A stretch of DNA of 64,000 nucleotides from Sulfobacillus thermosulfidooxidans DSM 9293 (lineage in GTDB: Bacteria; Bacillota; Sulfobacillia; Sulfobacillales; Sulfobacillaceae). Positions 8,375-17,812 of this stretch are shown here, in pieces; within the stretch, counting starts at the first letter, position 1, and every line of letters starts with the position of its first letter. The notes beneath the pieces are model-generated. The model was not told where the DNA came from, did no database searches, and was given only the letters and a program-made list of their open reading frames with translations. Made by a program: the position numbers and the translations under genes. The stretch covers positions 2,180,293 to 2,244,292 of the forward strand of contig NZ_FWWY01000001.1 in NCBI RefSeq assembly GCF_900176145.1, given 5' to 3'.

Positions 8375-9663
8375 GTCAGAAATATTACTTATTACGCAAC
8401 CGGGAAATTCCCGATATTGATCAGATGCCCGTGTATCTTGCCAACGGTGGCTACCAGGCCTTACGCAAAGCATTGAATGACTTTAAGCCGGAAGAACTTG
8501 TCGAGTTGGTTAAGAAATCGGGACTCAGAGGACGAGGTGGCGCGGGCTTTCCTACTGGTATGAAATGGGGATTTTTGCCCAATGATGGCCGAAAACGATA
8601 TTTAGTGGTCAATTCCGATGAAGCCGAACCGGGAACCTATAAAGACCGCGAAATTATTGAACGCAATCCTCATCAGCTTATTGAAGGAATTATTATCTCT
8701 AGTTACGCAACCAAAGCGCGGGAAGCTTATATTTATTGTCGCGGTGAGTTTCTCTTTGGGTCGGAACAACTGAAGCGCGCTGTGCAAGAAGCGTATGAAC
8801 AGGGATTTCTTGGTGAAAACATTCTCGGATCAGGATTTTCTTTGGATCTGAAAGTGTATCGGGGCGCTGGTGCCTATATTTGTGGAGAAGAATCGGCTTT
8901 ATTGGAATCCCTTGAAGGCAAGCGCGGTAATCCTCGTCTAAAGCCACCTTTTCCCGCCATTGCAGGGTTGTATGGCGGTCCAACGGTGGTCAATAATGTG
9001 GAAACAATCACCAATATCCCCGCGATTGTGACCTATGGAGCCGAATGGTACACCTCGATGGGAACCGCCAAAAGTCCCGGTTTAAAAATCTTTAGCGTGA
9101 GTGGGCGCGTCAATCGTCCGGACAATTATGAAATTCCGCTTGCCACTCCGCTTCGTACCCTGATTGAGGATTATGCCGGAGGTGTCTTGCCGGGTCGCAA
9201 GATTAAAGCGGTCATTCCCGGCGGCAGCTCGGTGCCCCTCCTGACACCCGATAAATTGGATACCCCCTTGGATTATGAATCCGTTTTGCAAGCGGGTTCC
9301 ATGTTGGGTTCCGGAGGCTGTATAGTGCTCGATGATCAGGTGTGCATCGTAGGCGCCACCGCAAGACTCGTGAAATTCTATCGGGAAGAGTCTTGTGGCA
9401 AGTGTACCCCGTGCCGGGAAGGAACGTACTGGATGACCGATATTCTCGAACGGGTGGAACACGGTCTCGGCACACCTGCCGATCTCGACACGCTGTTAGA
9501 TGTTGCCGACAATATCGGCGGAAAATGTTTCTGTCCACTTGGTGATGCCTCACTGGGTGTGCTGGTCAGTGCCATGAAATACTTCCGTGATGAGTTCGAA
9601 GCACATGTCTTTGAACACGCATGTCCGATGGGAGCGAAATTATATGATACGGTTAACCATTGA
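8371..9663 (+). CDS. nuoF: NADH-quinone oxidoreductase subunit F (NADH and FMN binding)
   Basis: 430-residue flavoprotein of complex I that takes hydride from NADH to FMN and passes electrons to a [4Fe-4S] cluster. The FMN/NADH site shows SGLRGRGGAGFPTGMKW near residue 50 and GAYICGEESALLESLEG near residue 170. The cluster ligands are SCGKCTPCREGT near residue 350 and the later cysteine pair KCFCPLG. The GTG start overlaps the nuoE stop; nuoG starts 20 bases before its end. Confidence 0.97.
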   Translation: MSQKYYLLRNREIPDIDQMPVYLANGGYQALRKALNDFKPEELVELVKKSGLRGRGGAGFPTGMKWGFLPNDGRKRYLVVNSDEAEPGTYKDREIIERNPHQLIEGIIISSYATKAREAYIYCRGEFLFGSEQLKRAVQEAYEQGFLGENILGSGFSLDLKVYRGAGAYICGEESALLESLEGKRGNPRLKPPFPAIAGLYGGPTVVNNVETITNIPAIVTYGAEWYTSMGTAKSPGLKIFSVSGRVNRPDNYEIPLATPLRTLIEDYAGGVLPGRKIKAVIPGGSSVPLLTPDKLDTPLDYESVLQAGSMLGSGGCIVLDDQVCIVGATARLVKFYREESCGKCTPCREGTYWMTDILERVEHGLGTPADLDTLLDVADNIGGKCFCPLGDASLGVLVSAMKYFRDEFEAHVFEHACPMGAKLYDTVNH

Positions 9664-11968
9664 TGGCCAAGAAGTCACCGTGCCGGAAGGCACTATGATT
9701 GTCGATGCCGCAGCCAAATTAGGCATTGACGTACCGATTTACTGCTATCATCAAGCTTTAGGTCCCTTAGGCGCATGTCGTATGTGCCTAGTGCAGGTCG
9801 AGAAAATGCCTAAACTGGTCACCGGCTGTACCACGGCAGTGGCTGAAGGTATGGTTGTGCATACCAAAGGCGACGTGGTTGAAAAAGGTCGAAAGGGTGT
9901 TCTCGAGTTTCTTTTAATTAATCACCCGCTAGATTGTCCGGTTTGTGACAAAGGTGGAGAATGTTATCTTCAAGATTATACATTTGAATATGGTCCGGGC
10001 CGGGGACGCTTTCAAGAGCCAAAGATTCAAAAAGTTAAAGATGGGCCCATTAACGAATTCGTGTTAATCGATCAAGAACGTTGTGTGTTGTGTCAACGCT
10101 GCGTACGTTATATGAACGAATATGTCGGCGAAGGCCAATTGTTGTTAGAAGGACGTGGTGTTGAAACAGTCGTAACAACGGTGAACCATGAGCCAGCAAC
10201 CAGCGTGTTTACCGGGAATGTCATTGACTTGTGCCCGGTTGGGGCGTTATTGTCTGCACCGTATCACCACAAAGGTCGTCCTTGGAATATTGATCGGCAA
10301 ACAACGATTTGTCCCCAATGTCCGGTCGGTTGCGCGAGTAAAATGACCACGCGGGAAAGCCATATCATCCGAATGGAAGGCCGGCCGATTCCAGAGCGGG
10401 ACTGGGGCTTTTTATGTGACCGAGGACGTTTTGGCTATGACTTTGGGTATCATCCGTTGCGTGTTCTCGATTCAGTCGTCCATGGGGAGTCCTTATCCAG
10501 TGCTCAAGCGATGCGCGATACGGCTGAATGGATGAAGGAAACGCTGAGGGAATATGGATACGGCAGCATTGGCTTTATCCTAGGCGGACATTTTACCTCC
10601 GAGGAGGCGTATTGGATCAAACAATTTGCCCAGGAGGTTGTGCATAGTCCCGAGTTAGCCACGGTGCGCAATGTGCCAGGATATCTTCCTATGAGTTTAA
10701 ATGGCACCTTTGAGGACATCGCCCAAAGTCATACCGTAGTTTTCGTCGGCGTTGATCCTTATGAGGCTGTACCGGTGGTTCATCTCAAGTTGCGAGACCG
10801 CTACAAACACTTTCCTGCACTTCAGGTCATTGGCGTCGGGCCGAGAAAATTAACCCGTCCAACCCTACCGGGAGAAAATTACATCGTGCCCAGCGAAGAT
10901 GAAGCCGTGTTATTTGCTCAAGCATTATTTATGGCCAAAGAGGATGACCCTATCGCTCAAGGACTGGTGCAACAGGTGAAAGATTATCCTTTGCCAGTAT
11001 CTGCCGATGTACTAAAAGCGTTTGGAGAATCACTTCTTAACTCGCCGTATTTAACGCTGTTATGGGATGGCGAAAATCCGGAGATGGAGCAAATCTTCAT
11101 AGCTTTACGTAGCATGCGCGAAAACCCTACCGCCATCTTACCGACGTTTGGACCCATGAACTGGCGTGGTTATGAATGGGCTGGTATTCCCACTCGTTAC
11201 GAAGCGGTGCAAGATTTATTGATGAAGGCCAAAAATGGGGAAATTCGCATGCTGATATTATGGGGCGCAGATTTATTACGTGACTTCCCCGACAAGGTCC
11301 TGGCGAAGGAGGCCTTAGAGGCTGTGGATTACGTGATTTCCGCTCAAATCCGGCCACCTTTGGATATGCCCTATGTCGATGCATTACTGCCGGTCGCAAC
11401 GTGGGGAGAAGTGGAAGGAACCTATGTCAACATGGAAGGACGCATTGCCTTGGCGTCTGCTGGGGTGCAGCCGCCTGGTCAGTCTCGTCCAACCAAAACG
11501 TATTTGGTCGGTTGGGCCCGCTTATTCAAACAGGTTTTTGGCACGGAAGACTTGTGGGATCTCTTTGATGATGTAGCGGGTGACTTAATTCCCCGCGATC
11601 AAGACATGGAACAATCGCGTGTCGTGCCGATTACGCGGCCAGCGTCTTCTGACGATCCTGCTCTATGGCGGGTTATTCAAGGCGAATGGGTTTTTGAAAA
11701 TGGTTTGCCGTCTGAAATTCTCGAACCCCGTCTCACGCCGTTTATTGCCCGCATCCATCCTGATGAGGCGAAAATCTTGCAAATACCCGAAGAGGGTGGA
11801 TATGTGGATGTAATCACCTCCTTCGGCACATTTACGTTAGGCGTTAGACCTGATGACGCGATTCCCCTTCGAACATTATGGGTTCCGAGAACCTCTCACT
11901 ATGATTGGATAACCGATCTTCACGACGTGAAAGGACTCAGCCGGCGTGAGGAGGTGAAAAGCCTGTGA
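9644..11968 (+). CDS. nuoG: NADH-quinone oxidoreductase subunit G
   Basis: 774 residues. Iron-sulfur subunit that links the NADH module to the rest of the peripheral arm. An N-terminal 2Fe-2S ferredoxin domain (MIRLTIDGQEVTVPEG, ligands in YCYHQALGPLGACRMC) is followed by HPLDCPVCDKGGEC, then ERCVLCQRCVRY, and then TICPQCPVGC, which begins the molybdopterin-oxidoreductase-like domain. That last domain is catalytically silent in complex I. The ATG at 9644 is preceded by GGGAGCG and starts exactly at the family N terminus, unlike an upstream in-frame ATG at 9587. Confidence 0.95.
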   Translation: MIRLTIDGQEVTVPEGTMIVDAAAKLGIDVPIYCYHQALGPLGACRMCLVQVEKMPKLVTGCTTAVAEGMVVHTKGDVVEKGRKGVLEFLLINHPLDCPVCDKGGECYLQDYTFEYGPGRGRFQEPKIQKVKDGPINEFVLIDQERCVLCQRCVRYMNEYVGEGQLLLEGRGVETVVTTVNHEPATSVFTGNVIDLCPVGALLSAPYHHKGRPWNIDRQTTICPQCPVGCASKMTTRESHIIRMEGRPIPERDWGFLCDRGRFGYDFGYHPLRVLDSVVHGESLSSAQAMRDTAEWMKETLREYGYGSIGFILGGHFTSEEAYWIKQFAQEVVHSPELATVRNVPGYLPMSLNGTFEDIAQSHTVVFVGVDPYEAVPVVHLKLRDRYKHFPALQVIGVGPRKLTRPTLPGENYIVPSEDEAVLFAQALFMAKEDDPIAQGLVQQVKDYPLPVSADVLKAFGESLLNSPYLTLLWDGENPEMEQIFIALRSMRENPTAILPTFGPMNWRGYEWAGIPTRYEAVQDLLMKAKNGEIRMLILWGADLLRDFPDKVLAKEALEAVDYVISAQIRPPLDMPYVDALLPVATWGEVEGTYVNMEGRIALASAGVQPPGQSRPTKTYLVGWARLFKQVFGTEDLWDLFDDVAGDLIPRDQDMEQSRVVPITRPASSDDPALWRVIQGEWVFENGLPSEILEPRLTPFIARIHPDEAKILQIPEEGGYVDVITSFGTFTLGVRPDDAIPLRTLWVPRTSHYDWITDLHDVKGLSRREEVKSL

Positions 11969-12954
11969 TATTGCAGCTGATTATTCTCATCGTCAAGATC
12001 ATCTTGTTGATCGGCTTGTTGATGGGTGGGTTTGCCTATACCATGCTCTTAGAACGTCGCTTATTGGGATTTTTTCAATTGCGCCTCGGGCCCAATCGGG
12101 TGGGACCTTTTGGACTCATGCAGCCATTGGCTGACGGTCTAAAGATGGCGATGAAAGAAGATCTGATGCCCTATGGTGCTGATAAATGGGTTTTTCGCAT
12201 GGCGCCGGTGTTTTCGCTCTTTGCCGCTTTGTCGGTTGATGCGGTTATCCCCTTTGGGGCACCGATTCATCTCTTTGGGACGACCATCTCCTTGGACATT
12301 GCCAATCCGTCCATTGGACTTCTCATTGCATTTGCCTTTAGTTCCTTGGGGATCTATGGAATTGTCTTAGGTGGGTGGGCTTCCCAGAACAAGTATTCGC
12401 TACTGGGAGGGATTCGCGCCTCAGCGCAGATGATTTCTTATGAATTAGCGATGGGGCTCTCAGTGCTGGGGGTCTTAATGCTGGCAGGCACCGCTAATTT
12501 AGAGGGAATTGTGCTCGCGCAAAAAGAACATGGTTGGTTCTTTATCCCAGAATTTATTCCGTTTTTGATTTACTATACCACCGCTATTGCCGAAACCAAC
12601 CGAACCCCATTTGACTTGCCTGAAGCGGAATCCGAGCTCGTTGCCGGATATCATACCGAATACTCCGGGTTCCGTTTTGCCATGTTTTATGTTGCAGAAT
12701 ACATCAACATGATTGCGGTAAGTGGAATTGCGGTCACCCTCTTTTTTGGAGGCTGGCTAGGTCCAAGTTTCTTGCCCCCCATTATTTGGTTCTTGTTAAA
12801 AGTTGGGGTATCGATCTTCATCTTCATTTGGATTCGCGCCACTTTTCCCCGCTTTCGCTATGACAAACTGATGTCATTTGGCTGGAAGTTCCTTGTTCCC
12901 GTGTCATTTGTCTATTTTCTAGCGACGGCGGCATTTGTTTCCGGTGTGATCTAG
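11965..12954 (+). CDS. nuoH: NADH-quinone oxidoreductase subunit H
   Basis: 329-residue membrane subunit with eight or so helices that forms the quinone entry tunnel and the joint between the two arms of complex I. Signature blocks: LLERRLLGFFQLRLGPNRVGP at the N terminus, QPLADGLKMAMKED, and AETNRTPFDLPEAESELVAGYHTEYSGF in the third loop, rich in the conserved glutamates. The GTG start overlaps the nuoG stop. A 118-base gap follows, the only sizeable break in the operon. Confidence 0.96.
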   Translation: MILQLIILIVKIILLIGLLMGGFAYTMLLERRLLGFFQLRLGPNRVGPFGLMQPLADGLKMAMKEDLMPYGADKWVFRMAPVFSLFAALSVDAVIPFGAPIHLFGTTISLDIANPSIGLLIAFAFSSLGIYGIVLGGWASQNKYSLLGGIRASAQMISYELAMGLSVLGVLMLAGTANLEGIVLAQKEHGWFFIPEFIPFLIYYTTAIAETNRTPFDLPEAESELVAGYHTEYSGFRFAMFYVAEYINMIAVSGIAVTLFFGGWLGPSFLPPIIWFLLKVGVSIFIFIWIRATFPRFRYDKLMSFGWKFLVPVSFVYFLATAAFVSGVI

Positions 12955-13072
12955 TACCTAACTTGTTTAGCTGATGATGTGAGATGACCCAAAGTCTGAG
13001 AACACAGTTAGACTTGTGATCCATTAACAAATTCATACGCAAAATTCCAGATTTTAAAGGAGGGACTCATTC

Positions 13073-13510
13073 ATGTTCGAAGGGATTAAGGCCTTAGCCA
13101 AGGGACTTGGCACCACCTTTAAGGCTTTAGGCGAACCTCGTGATACCATCCAGTATCCAGAAAAACGCCGGGAATATTCCCCACGTTTTCGGGGGAAGCA
13201 CATGCTTGCTAAAGATGCTGATGGGCATGAATTGTGTGTGGGTTGTGGCTTATGCGAAGCGGTGTGCCCGGCTCATGCGATACGGGTAGTGGCGGCTGAA
13301 GCCACAGAAGGAAAAGCGATCTCGTGGACCAATCGCTATGCGGTCGATTATGAAGTCGATTTAATTCGATGCATTTTCTGCGGGATGTGTGAAGAGGCAT
13401 GCCCGACCAATGCGGTTAGACTGACTCCCTTCAACGAATTAGCGGCCTCGGACCGTCTTGATATGATTGCAGACAAAGAAGAATTACTCCATCCGCCAGT
13501 CAGAAAATGA
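13073..13510 (+). CDS. nuoI: NADH-quinone oxidoreductase subunit I
   Basis: 145-residue ferredoxin-like subunit carrying clusters N6a and N6b. Both [4Fe-4S] motifs are complete: LCVGCGLCEAVCPAHA and RCIFCGMCEEACPTNAV. It has a strong ribosome-binding sequence, AAAGGAGGGA, before the ATG. It is shorter than many NuoI proteins at the C terminus but has everything needed to bind both clusters. The gap before it carries no recognisable gene. Confidence 0.95.
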   Translation: MFEGIKALAKGLGTTFKALGEPRDTIQYPEKRREYSPRFRGKHMLAKDADGHELCVGCGLCEAVCPAHAIRVVAAEATEGKAISWTNRYAVDYEVDLIRCIFCGMCEEACPTNAVRLTPFNELAASDRLDMIADKEELLHPPVRK

Positions 13511-13524
13511 GGTGATTTCGGCAC

Positions 13525-14097
13525 ATGGTCGGCATAGGTATATTGGCCATATTGGCTATTGCAGCATCCATTGGGGTTGTCACGGCACGTCAACCTGTTC
13601 ATAGTGCGTTATATCTTGTCGGAAATATTTTGGCGTTGGCGCTTTTGTACTTGATCTTAAAAGCGGAATTTTTGGCGGCCGCTCAAGTGATTGTGTACGC
13701 TGGTGCCATTATGGTTCTCTTCCTCTTTGTGGTAACGCTCTTAACAGCGGGGAAAGAAGAGCGAGAACTTCCTGAGGATTTGCCTGGTCAACGGCTCACA
13801 GCAGGGATTTTGTCTGTTGTTGTGGGCGTCATTCTGGTCGCCTTAGCCATCAAATATCCAGGCTCAGCGATTCAGGCGCCTTTGCCTGCTCATTTTGGAG
13901 ATCTTACCGGCATTGGACGCTTATTATGGGGCCCCGATTTTCTGTACTTGATTGCGGTGGCCATTATGCTGGTCTCAGCCGCCTTAGGCGTATTGGTATT
14001 GAATCCTCCCAGGCGGCGCCGGGCTCAAATTGCGGCATCCCAAGAACAGAGCAAAAACCTCAGCACTAAAAAAGAGCAGGAGGGGACTGGCTCATGA
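13525..14097 (+). CDS. nuoJ: NADH-quinone oxidoreductase subunit J
   Basis: 190-residue membrane subunit with five predicted helices. The block FLAAAQVIVYAGAIMVLFLFVVTLL contains the pi-bulge helix typical of NuoJ. The C-terminal 35 residues are basic and soluble. It starts 14 bases after nuoI and overlaps nuoK by four bases. Confidence 0.94.
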   Translation: MVGIGILAILAIAASIGVVTARQPVHSALYLVGNILALALLYLILKAEFLAAAQVIVYAGAIMVLFLFVVTLLTAGKEERELPEDLPGQRLTAGILSVVVGVILVALAIKYPGSAIQAPLPAHFGDLTGIGRLLWGPDFLYLIAVAIMLVSAALGVLVLNPPRRRRAQIAASQEQSKNLSTKKEQEGTGS

Positions 14098-14396
14098 TCT
14101 ATAGCAATTGGATTGTAGCCTTAGCGGGCATTATCTTTGCGATTGGCGCCATTGGTGTCATGTTTCGACGAAATCCTCTCATTATGTTCATGGCTTCAGA
14201 AATGATGTGGAATGCAGCAGCATTGGCATTTGTCGCTTATGCCCGGGAACTTCATGACATGAATGGACAAGTTATGGCCTTTTTGATTATCGCGACAGCT
14301 GCGGCCGAAGTGGGGATAGGGCTGGCGATTATTGTCAGTGTCTATCACAAACGGCATCGATTGGATATTGATGAAATTTCCCGTCTGAAAGGTTAA
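14094..14396 (+). CDS. nuoK: NADH-quinone oxidoreductase subunit K
   Basis: 100-residue subunit with three helices. NuoK is related to the MrpC subunit of Na+/H+ antiporters and contains membrane glutamates in the proton path. Here these are in MFMASEMMWNAAALAF and ATAAAEVGIGLAIIVS. The ATG overlaps the nuoJ stop codon. Confidence 0.95.
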   Translation: MIYSNWIVALAGIIFAIGAIGVMFRRNPLIMFMASEMMWNAAALAFVAYARELHDMNGQVMAFLIIATAAAEVGIGLAIIVSVYHKRHRLDIDEISRLKG

Positions 14397-14455
14397 ATGG
14401 ACGAATGATAGCGGACACAACAGACCAAAAGAGTGTCCAGTAAGGAGCGGCGGAT

Positions 14456-16321
14456 ATGCAAGGTGTGGCGGAAATTGTGCTATTGCCTTTGTTTGGCGCA
14501 ATAACCATTGGGATATTTAAAGGAATAATGCCAAAGAAACTTCCCGGCATCTGGGCGAGCTTGCTCGTAGGGATTAGTTTCTTGGTGAGTATTAGTATGG
14601 ACCTGAAATTGGCTTCACTGCCCTCAAATCATCGTGTGATTACCGGTATTTTCTTTCCGTGGGTCACTGGATTTGGACCCGCTATTGATTGGCGATATTA
14701 TCTTGACCCGTTGTCAGGGGTTTGGTTACTCGTGATTACCGGGGTCGGCATGCTGATTCACATTTATTCCATAGGATACATGCATGATGATCCTCATCAA
14801 GACCGGTATTTTTCGTATCTCAACTTCTTTGTGTTTTCCATGCTTTTGTTGGTCTTAGCGGGCAACCTGCTCATTTTGCTTATTGGTTGGGCGTTAGTCG
14901 GGTTGGCGTCTTACCTCTTAATCGGCTTTTGGTATTATCGTCCATCAGCGGTGCGTGCGGCCAAAAAGGCCTTTGTGATGAATACCTTGGGGGATGCTGG
15001 TATCTTAGTGGGATTGGCGTTATTGTATGCTCATTTCCACACGGTGTCATACCCCGGTCTATTTCGAATATTCGACGCATCCCATTCCTCGGCTTTCTTT
15101 GAATGGACAGCTTTTCTGCTTTATATCGGGGCCATGGCCAAGTCGGCGCAGTTTCCTCTACACATGTGGTTGGTCGACGCAATGGAAGGTCCCACGCCAG
15201 TCTCTGCTCTCATTCACGCTGCGACTATGGTCACGGCTGGTGTTTACTTGATGGCAAGACTGTACCCGCTTTTACGCGTGGCTCCAACGATGGCTTATAT
15301 CGTTGCCGCAATTGGGACGTTCATGACGATTTTGGCAGCGAGTAGTGCCATTTTTCAGCGGGATATTAAAAAAGTCTTGGCGTATTCCACAGTGAGCCAG
15401 CTAGGGTACATGTTTTTAGGCGTCGGCGTGGGCGCTTATACCGCTGGAGTTTTTCACTTTATGATGCATGCCTTTTTCAAAGCCCTCTTGTTCTTAGGAG
15501 CAGGTAGTGTCATTCATGCATTGGCTGGTGAACAGGATTTGAACCGGATGGGAGGATTATGGCGGAAAATGCCATGGACCACATGGTCGTTTCTCGCCGG
15601 AACTTTAGCTATCTCAGGGATTCCACCGTTTTCCGGATTTTATTCAAAAGAAGCCGTTTTAGGAGAGGCCTTTAATCTCGGGCACCCAGTTTTATGGTTG
15701 GTCGGCGCGATTGCGGCGGGGATGACCACATTTTATATGTTTCGTCTTTTCTTCTTGACATTCTTTGGAAAGCCACGGGATGAATCTCTCTATGCCCATG
15801 CCCATGAAGCGCCTCTTGTGATGACGATTCCCGTCGTGATTTTAGGGGTTTTAGCCGTCATCGGAGGGTTTTTGGGATCGTGGCTGAACGGGTGGTTGTC
15901 ACCCACTTTTCGCCAGTACTTGGGTGCACCGCATGCCAGTCTTGAACAAGGTCCCTTTTGGACCACGGCTTTTACGGTGGGCTTGGCTGTCGTTGCCTTT
16001 ATCATCGCGTACGCCTTATATATTCGCAAGGAAACCCCAACCAATGCCGCGACGGAAAAGGGTGTCGGGTTGTGGGCGTATAACGCATGGTATGTCGATG
16101 CCATGTGGATGTATTTGGTTGTTGTACCCTTCAAGATGATTGGAAATAGCGTCCGCCAAATAGAGGGCGGGATTTTGGGGACAGTGAAAGGGATTGGTAC
16201 CCTTGTGTGGGATTGGGCCGAAGACTTGCGTCCCTTAGAAAGCGGATATGTCAGGCGTTACGCCCTGTCCATCATGGTGGGATTAGGTGCCTTGCTGGCC
16301 TACTATCTTATCCGCGTGTGA
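14456..16321 (+). CDS. nuoL: NADH-quinone oxidoreductase subunit L
   Basis: 621-residue antiporter-like proton-pumping subunit at the far end of the membrane arm. The proton_antipo_M domain is clear in KSAQFPLHMWLVDAMEGPTP and SALIHAATMVTAGVYLMAR, followed by KKVLAYSTVSQLGYMFLG, which carries pump lysines. A C-terminal extension with a last membrane helix (about 600-620) is the lateral helix of NuoL. A TAAGGAGCGG ribosome-binding sequence lies at the right distance. Confidence 0.96.
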   Translation: MQGVAEIVLLPLFGAITIGIFKGIMPKKLPGIWASLLVGISFLVSISMDLKLASLPSNHRVITGIFFPWVTGFGPAIDWRYYLDPLSGVWLLVITGVGMLIHIYSIGYMHDDPHQDRYFSYLNFFVFSMLLLVLAGNLLILLIGWALVGLASYLLIGFWYYRPSAVRAAKKAFVMNTLGDAGILVGLALLYAHFHTVSYPGLFRIFDASHSSAFFEWTAFLLYIGAMAKSAQFPLHMWLVDAMEGPTPVSALIHAATMVTAGVYLMARLYPLLRVAPTMAYIVAAIGTFMTILAASSAIFQRDIKKVLAYSTVSQLGYMFLGVGVGAYTAGVFHFMMHAFFKALLFLGAGSVIHALAGEQDLNRMGGLWRKMPWTTWSFLAGTLAISGIPPFSGFYSKEAVLGEAFNLGHPVLWLVGAIAAGMTTFYMFRLFFLTFFGKPRDESLYAHAHEAPLVMTIPVVILGVLAVIGGFLGSWLNGWLSPTFRQYLGAPHASLEQGPFWTTAFTVGLAVVAFIIAYALYIRKETPTNAATEKGVGLWAYNAWYVDAMWMYLVVVPFKMIGNSVRQIEGGILGTVKGIGTLVWDWAEDLRPLESGYVRRYALSIMVGLGALLAYYLIRV

Positions 16322-16369
16322 TGGATGACATCCCCCGCTGACAGTGCATAAAGGTGAGGAGGCTAGGTA

Positions 16370-17812
16370 ATGGTTTTAGTGTGGTTGATGGCAATTCCGC
16401 TAATTGGCAGCTTTATTGTGCTATTTAGCGGCAACCGTTTGGCCAAAGGGCTCAGCGTCATCGTCAGTTTCATCGAACTGATGGCATTTCTCATCTTACT
16501 CATTCATGGGCCTATGGCATTTAATCGCTCTTGGATTCCCTCTTGGGGCGTGCGTTTTCACTTGGGTGCTGATGGGCTGTCGATGTTTCTTATTGGACTC
16601 ACAGCAATCTTAACCCTCATGGCGATATTGGCGTCGTCTGCTTCCTTTGGTAGAGCCTATTTTTTCTGGCTGTTATTCTTGGAATTTGGGACGATCGGGC
16701 TCTTTGAATCGTTGGATCTCGTGTTATTCTACGTGTTTTGGGAAGTGATTTTGGTCCCGATCTTTTTCTTGCTGACGGGATATTCTGGTCCCCAAGGACG
16801 TGGGGCCGCCATGAAATGGTTGATCATGAATTTAGTCGGCAGCTTATTTATGCTGATTGGGATTGTGGCCGTGGCGGTGATTCACGCGGCGCCGTTTGGT
16901 TCGTTAACCTTCGAAATTAATCAACTCAGCAACTTGACTATGAATCCTGCGGTGGCTCCCTGGGTCTTTGCGAGCTTCTTCATCGCATTTGCGATTAAGG
17001 CACCCTTGTGGCCTTTTCATGGGTGGATGCCGGACAGCTATCGAGAGGCGCCACCTCCCGTTACTGCACTTTTGTCGGGGGTAATGTCGAAAGCCGGAAT
17101 CTATGGATTTCTTCGCATCATGTTGCCCATATTTATGCCGCAAATGCAGCACTATCAAGTGGGCCTCTTAATCTTCGCCGTCATTGGGTTAGTTTATGGC
17201 GGGTTTATGGCGCTTCGGCAGACAGATATGAAAATGATCAGTGCGTATTCTTCCTTGTCTCATATGGGCATGATGGCGCTGGGCGTGTTTTCCTTGACGA
17301 CCGCGGGCATTTTGGGCGCGACATTTTTGATGGTGGCTCATGGACTCATTGTCGGTGGCCTATTTATTGTTCTAGGATTTGTGGAAGAACGGACCAAGAC
17401 CCGCGATATTAAAGTTTTAGGGGGTCTCAACGAGGACGCCCCGAGACTGGGTGCCTACTTCTTATTCTTTGCGTTAGCCGCGTTAGGATTGCCGGGATTG
17501 CCAGGTTTTGTTGGAGAATATTTGATTATCCAAGGACTTGTCGGCCATGACCTGGTATTTGCCATTATTGCCGCCATCGTGCTAGTGGTGGCAGCATGGT
17601 ACATGATACGGCTGTTCCAAGGGGTCATGCAGGCGCAACATAGAGCGGGACCCATCACCGACATGACAGCTGGGCAAGTTAGCTATATAGCCTCATTAGC
17701 GATCTTGATTGTACTCTTAGGGGTCTGGCCTGCGGGAATCACTGCGCATGCTGCTCCCACTTTATATCACGCCGTGCACCTTATCGCGACGAAAGGAGGC
17801 CAGGGACTATGA
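16370..17812 (+). CDS. nuoM: NADH-quinone oxidoreductase subunit M
   Basis: 480-residue antiporter-like subunit of complex I with about 14 helices. The blocks FAIKAPLWPFHGWMPDSYREAP, VTALLSGVMSKAGIYG and DMKMISAYSSLSHMGMMALG identify it; the membrane glutamate in YVFWEVILVPIFFLL is retained. GTGAGGAGG lies before the ATG, and its stop codon overlaps the nuoN start. Confidence 0.96.
   Translation: MVLVWLMAIPLIGSFIVLFSGNRLAKGLSVIVSFIELMAFLILLIHGPMAFNRSWIPSWGVRFHLGADGLSMFLIGLTAILTLMAILASSASFGRAYFFWLLFLEFGTIGLFESLDLVLFYVFWEVILVPIFFLLTGYSGPQGRGAAMKWLIMNLVGSLFMLIGIVAVAVIHAAPFGSLTFEINQLSNLTMNPAVAPWVFASFFIAFAIKAPLWPFHGWMPDSYREAPPPVTALLSGVMSKAGIYGFLRIMLPIFMPQMQHYQVGLLIFAVIGLVYGGFMALRQTDMKMISAYSSLSHMGMMALGVFSLTTAGILGATFLMVAHGLIVGGLFIVLGFVEERTKTRDIKVLGGLNEDAPRLGAYFLFFALAALGLPGLPGFVGEYLIIQGLVGHDLVFAIIAAIVLVVAAWYMIRLFQGVMQAQHRAGPITDMTAGQVSYIASLAILIVLLGVWPAGITAHAAPTLYHAVHLIATKGGQGL

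Noticed and set aside
13014-13030. Second Rex-like site TTGTGAT-CCA-TTAACAA before nuoI
   Set aside because: The half-sites are separated by three bases rather than four and no promoter is visible nearby; too weak to list as a feature.
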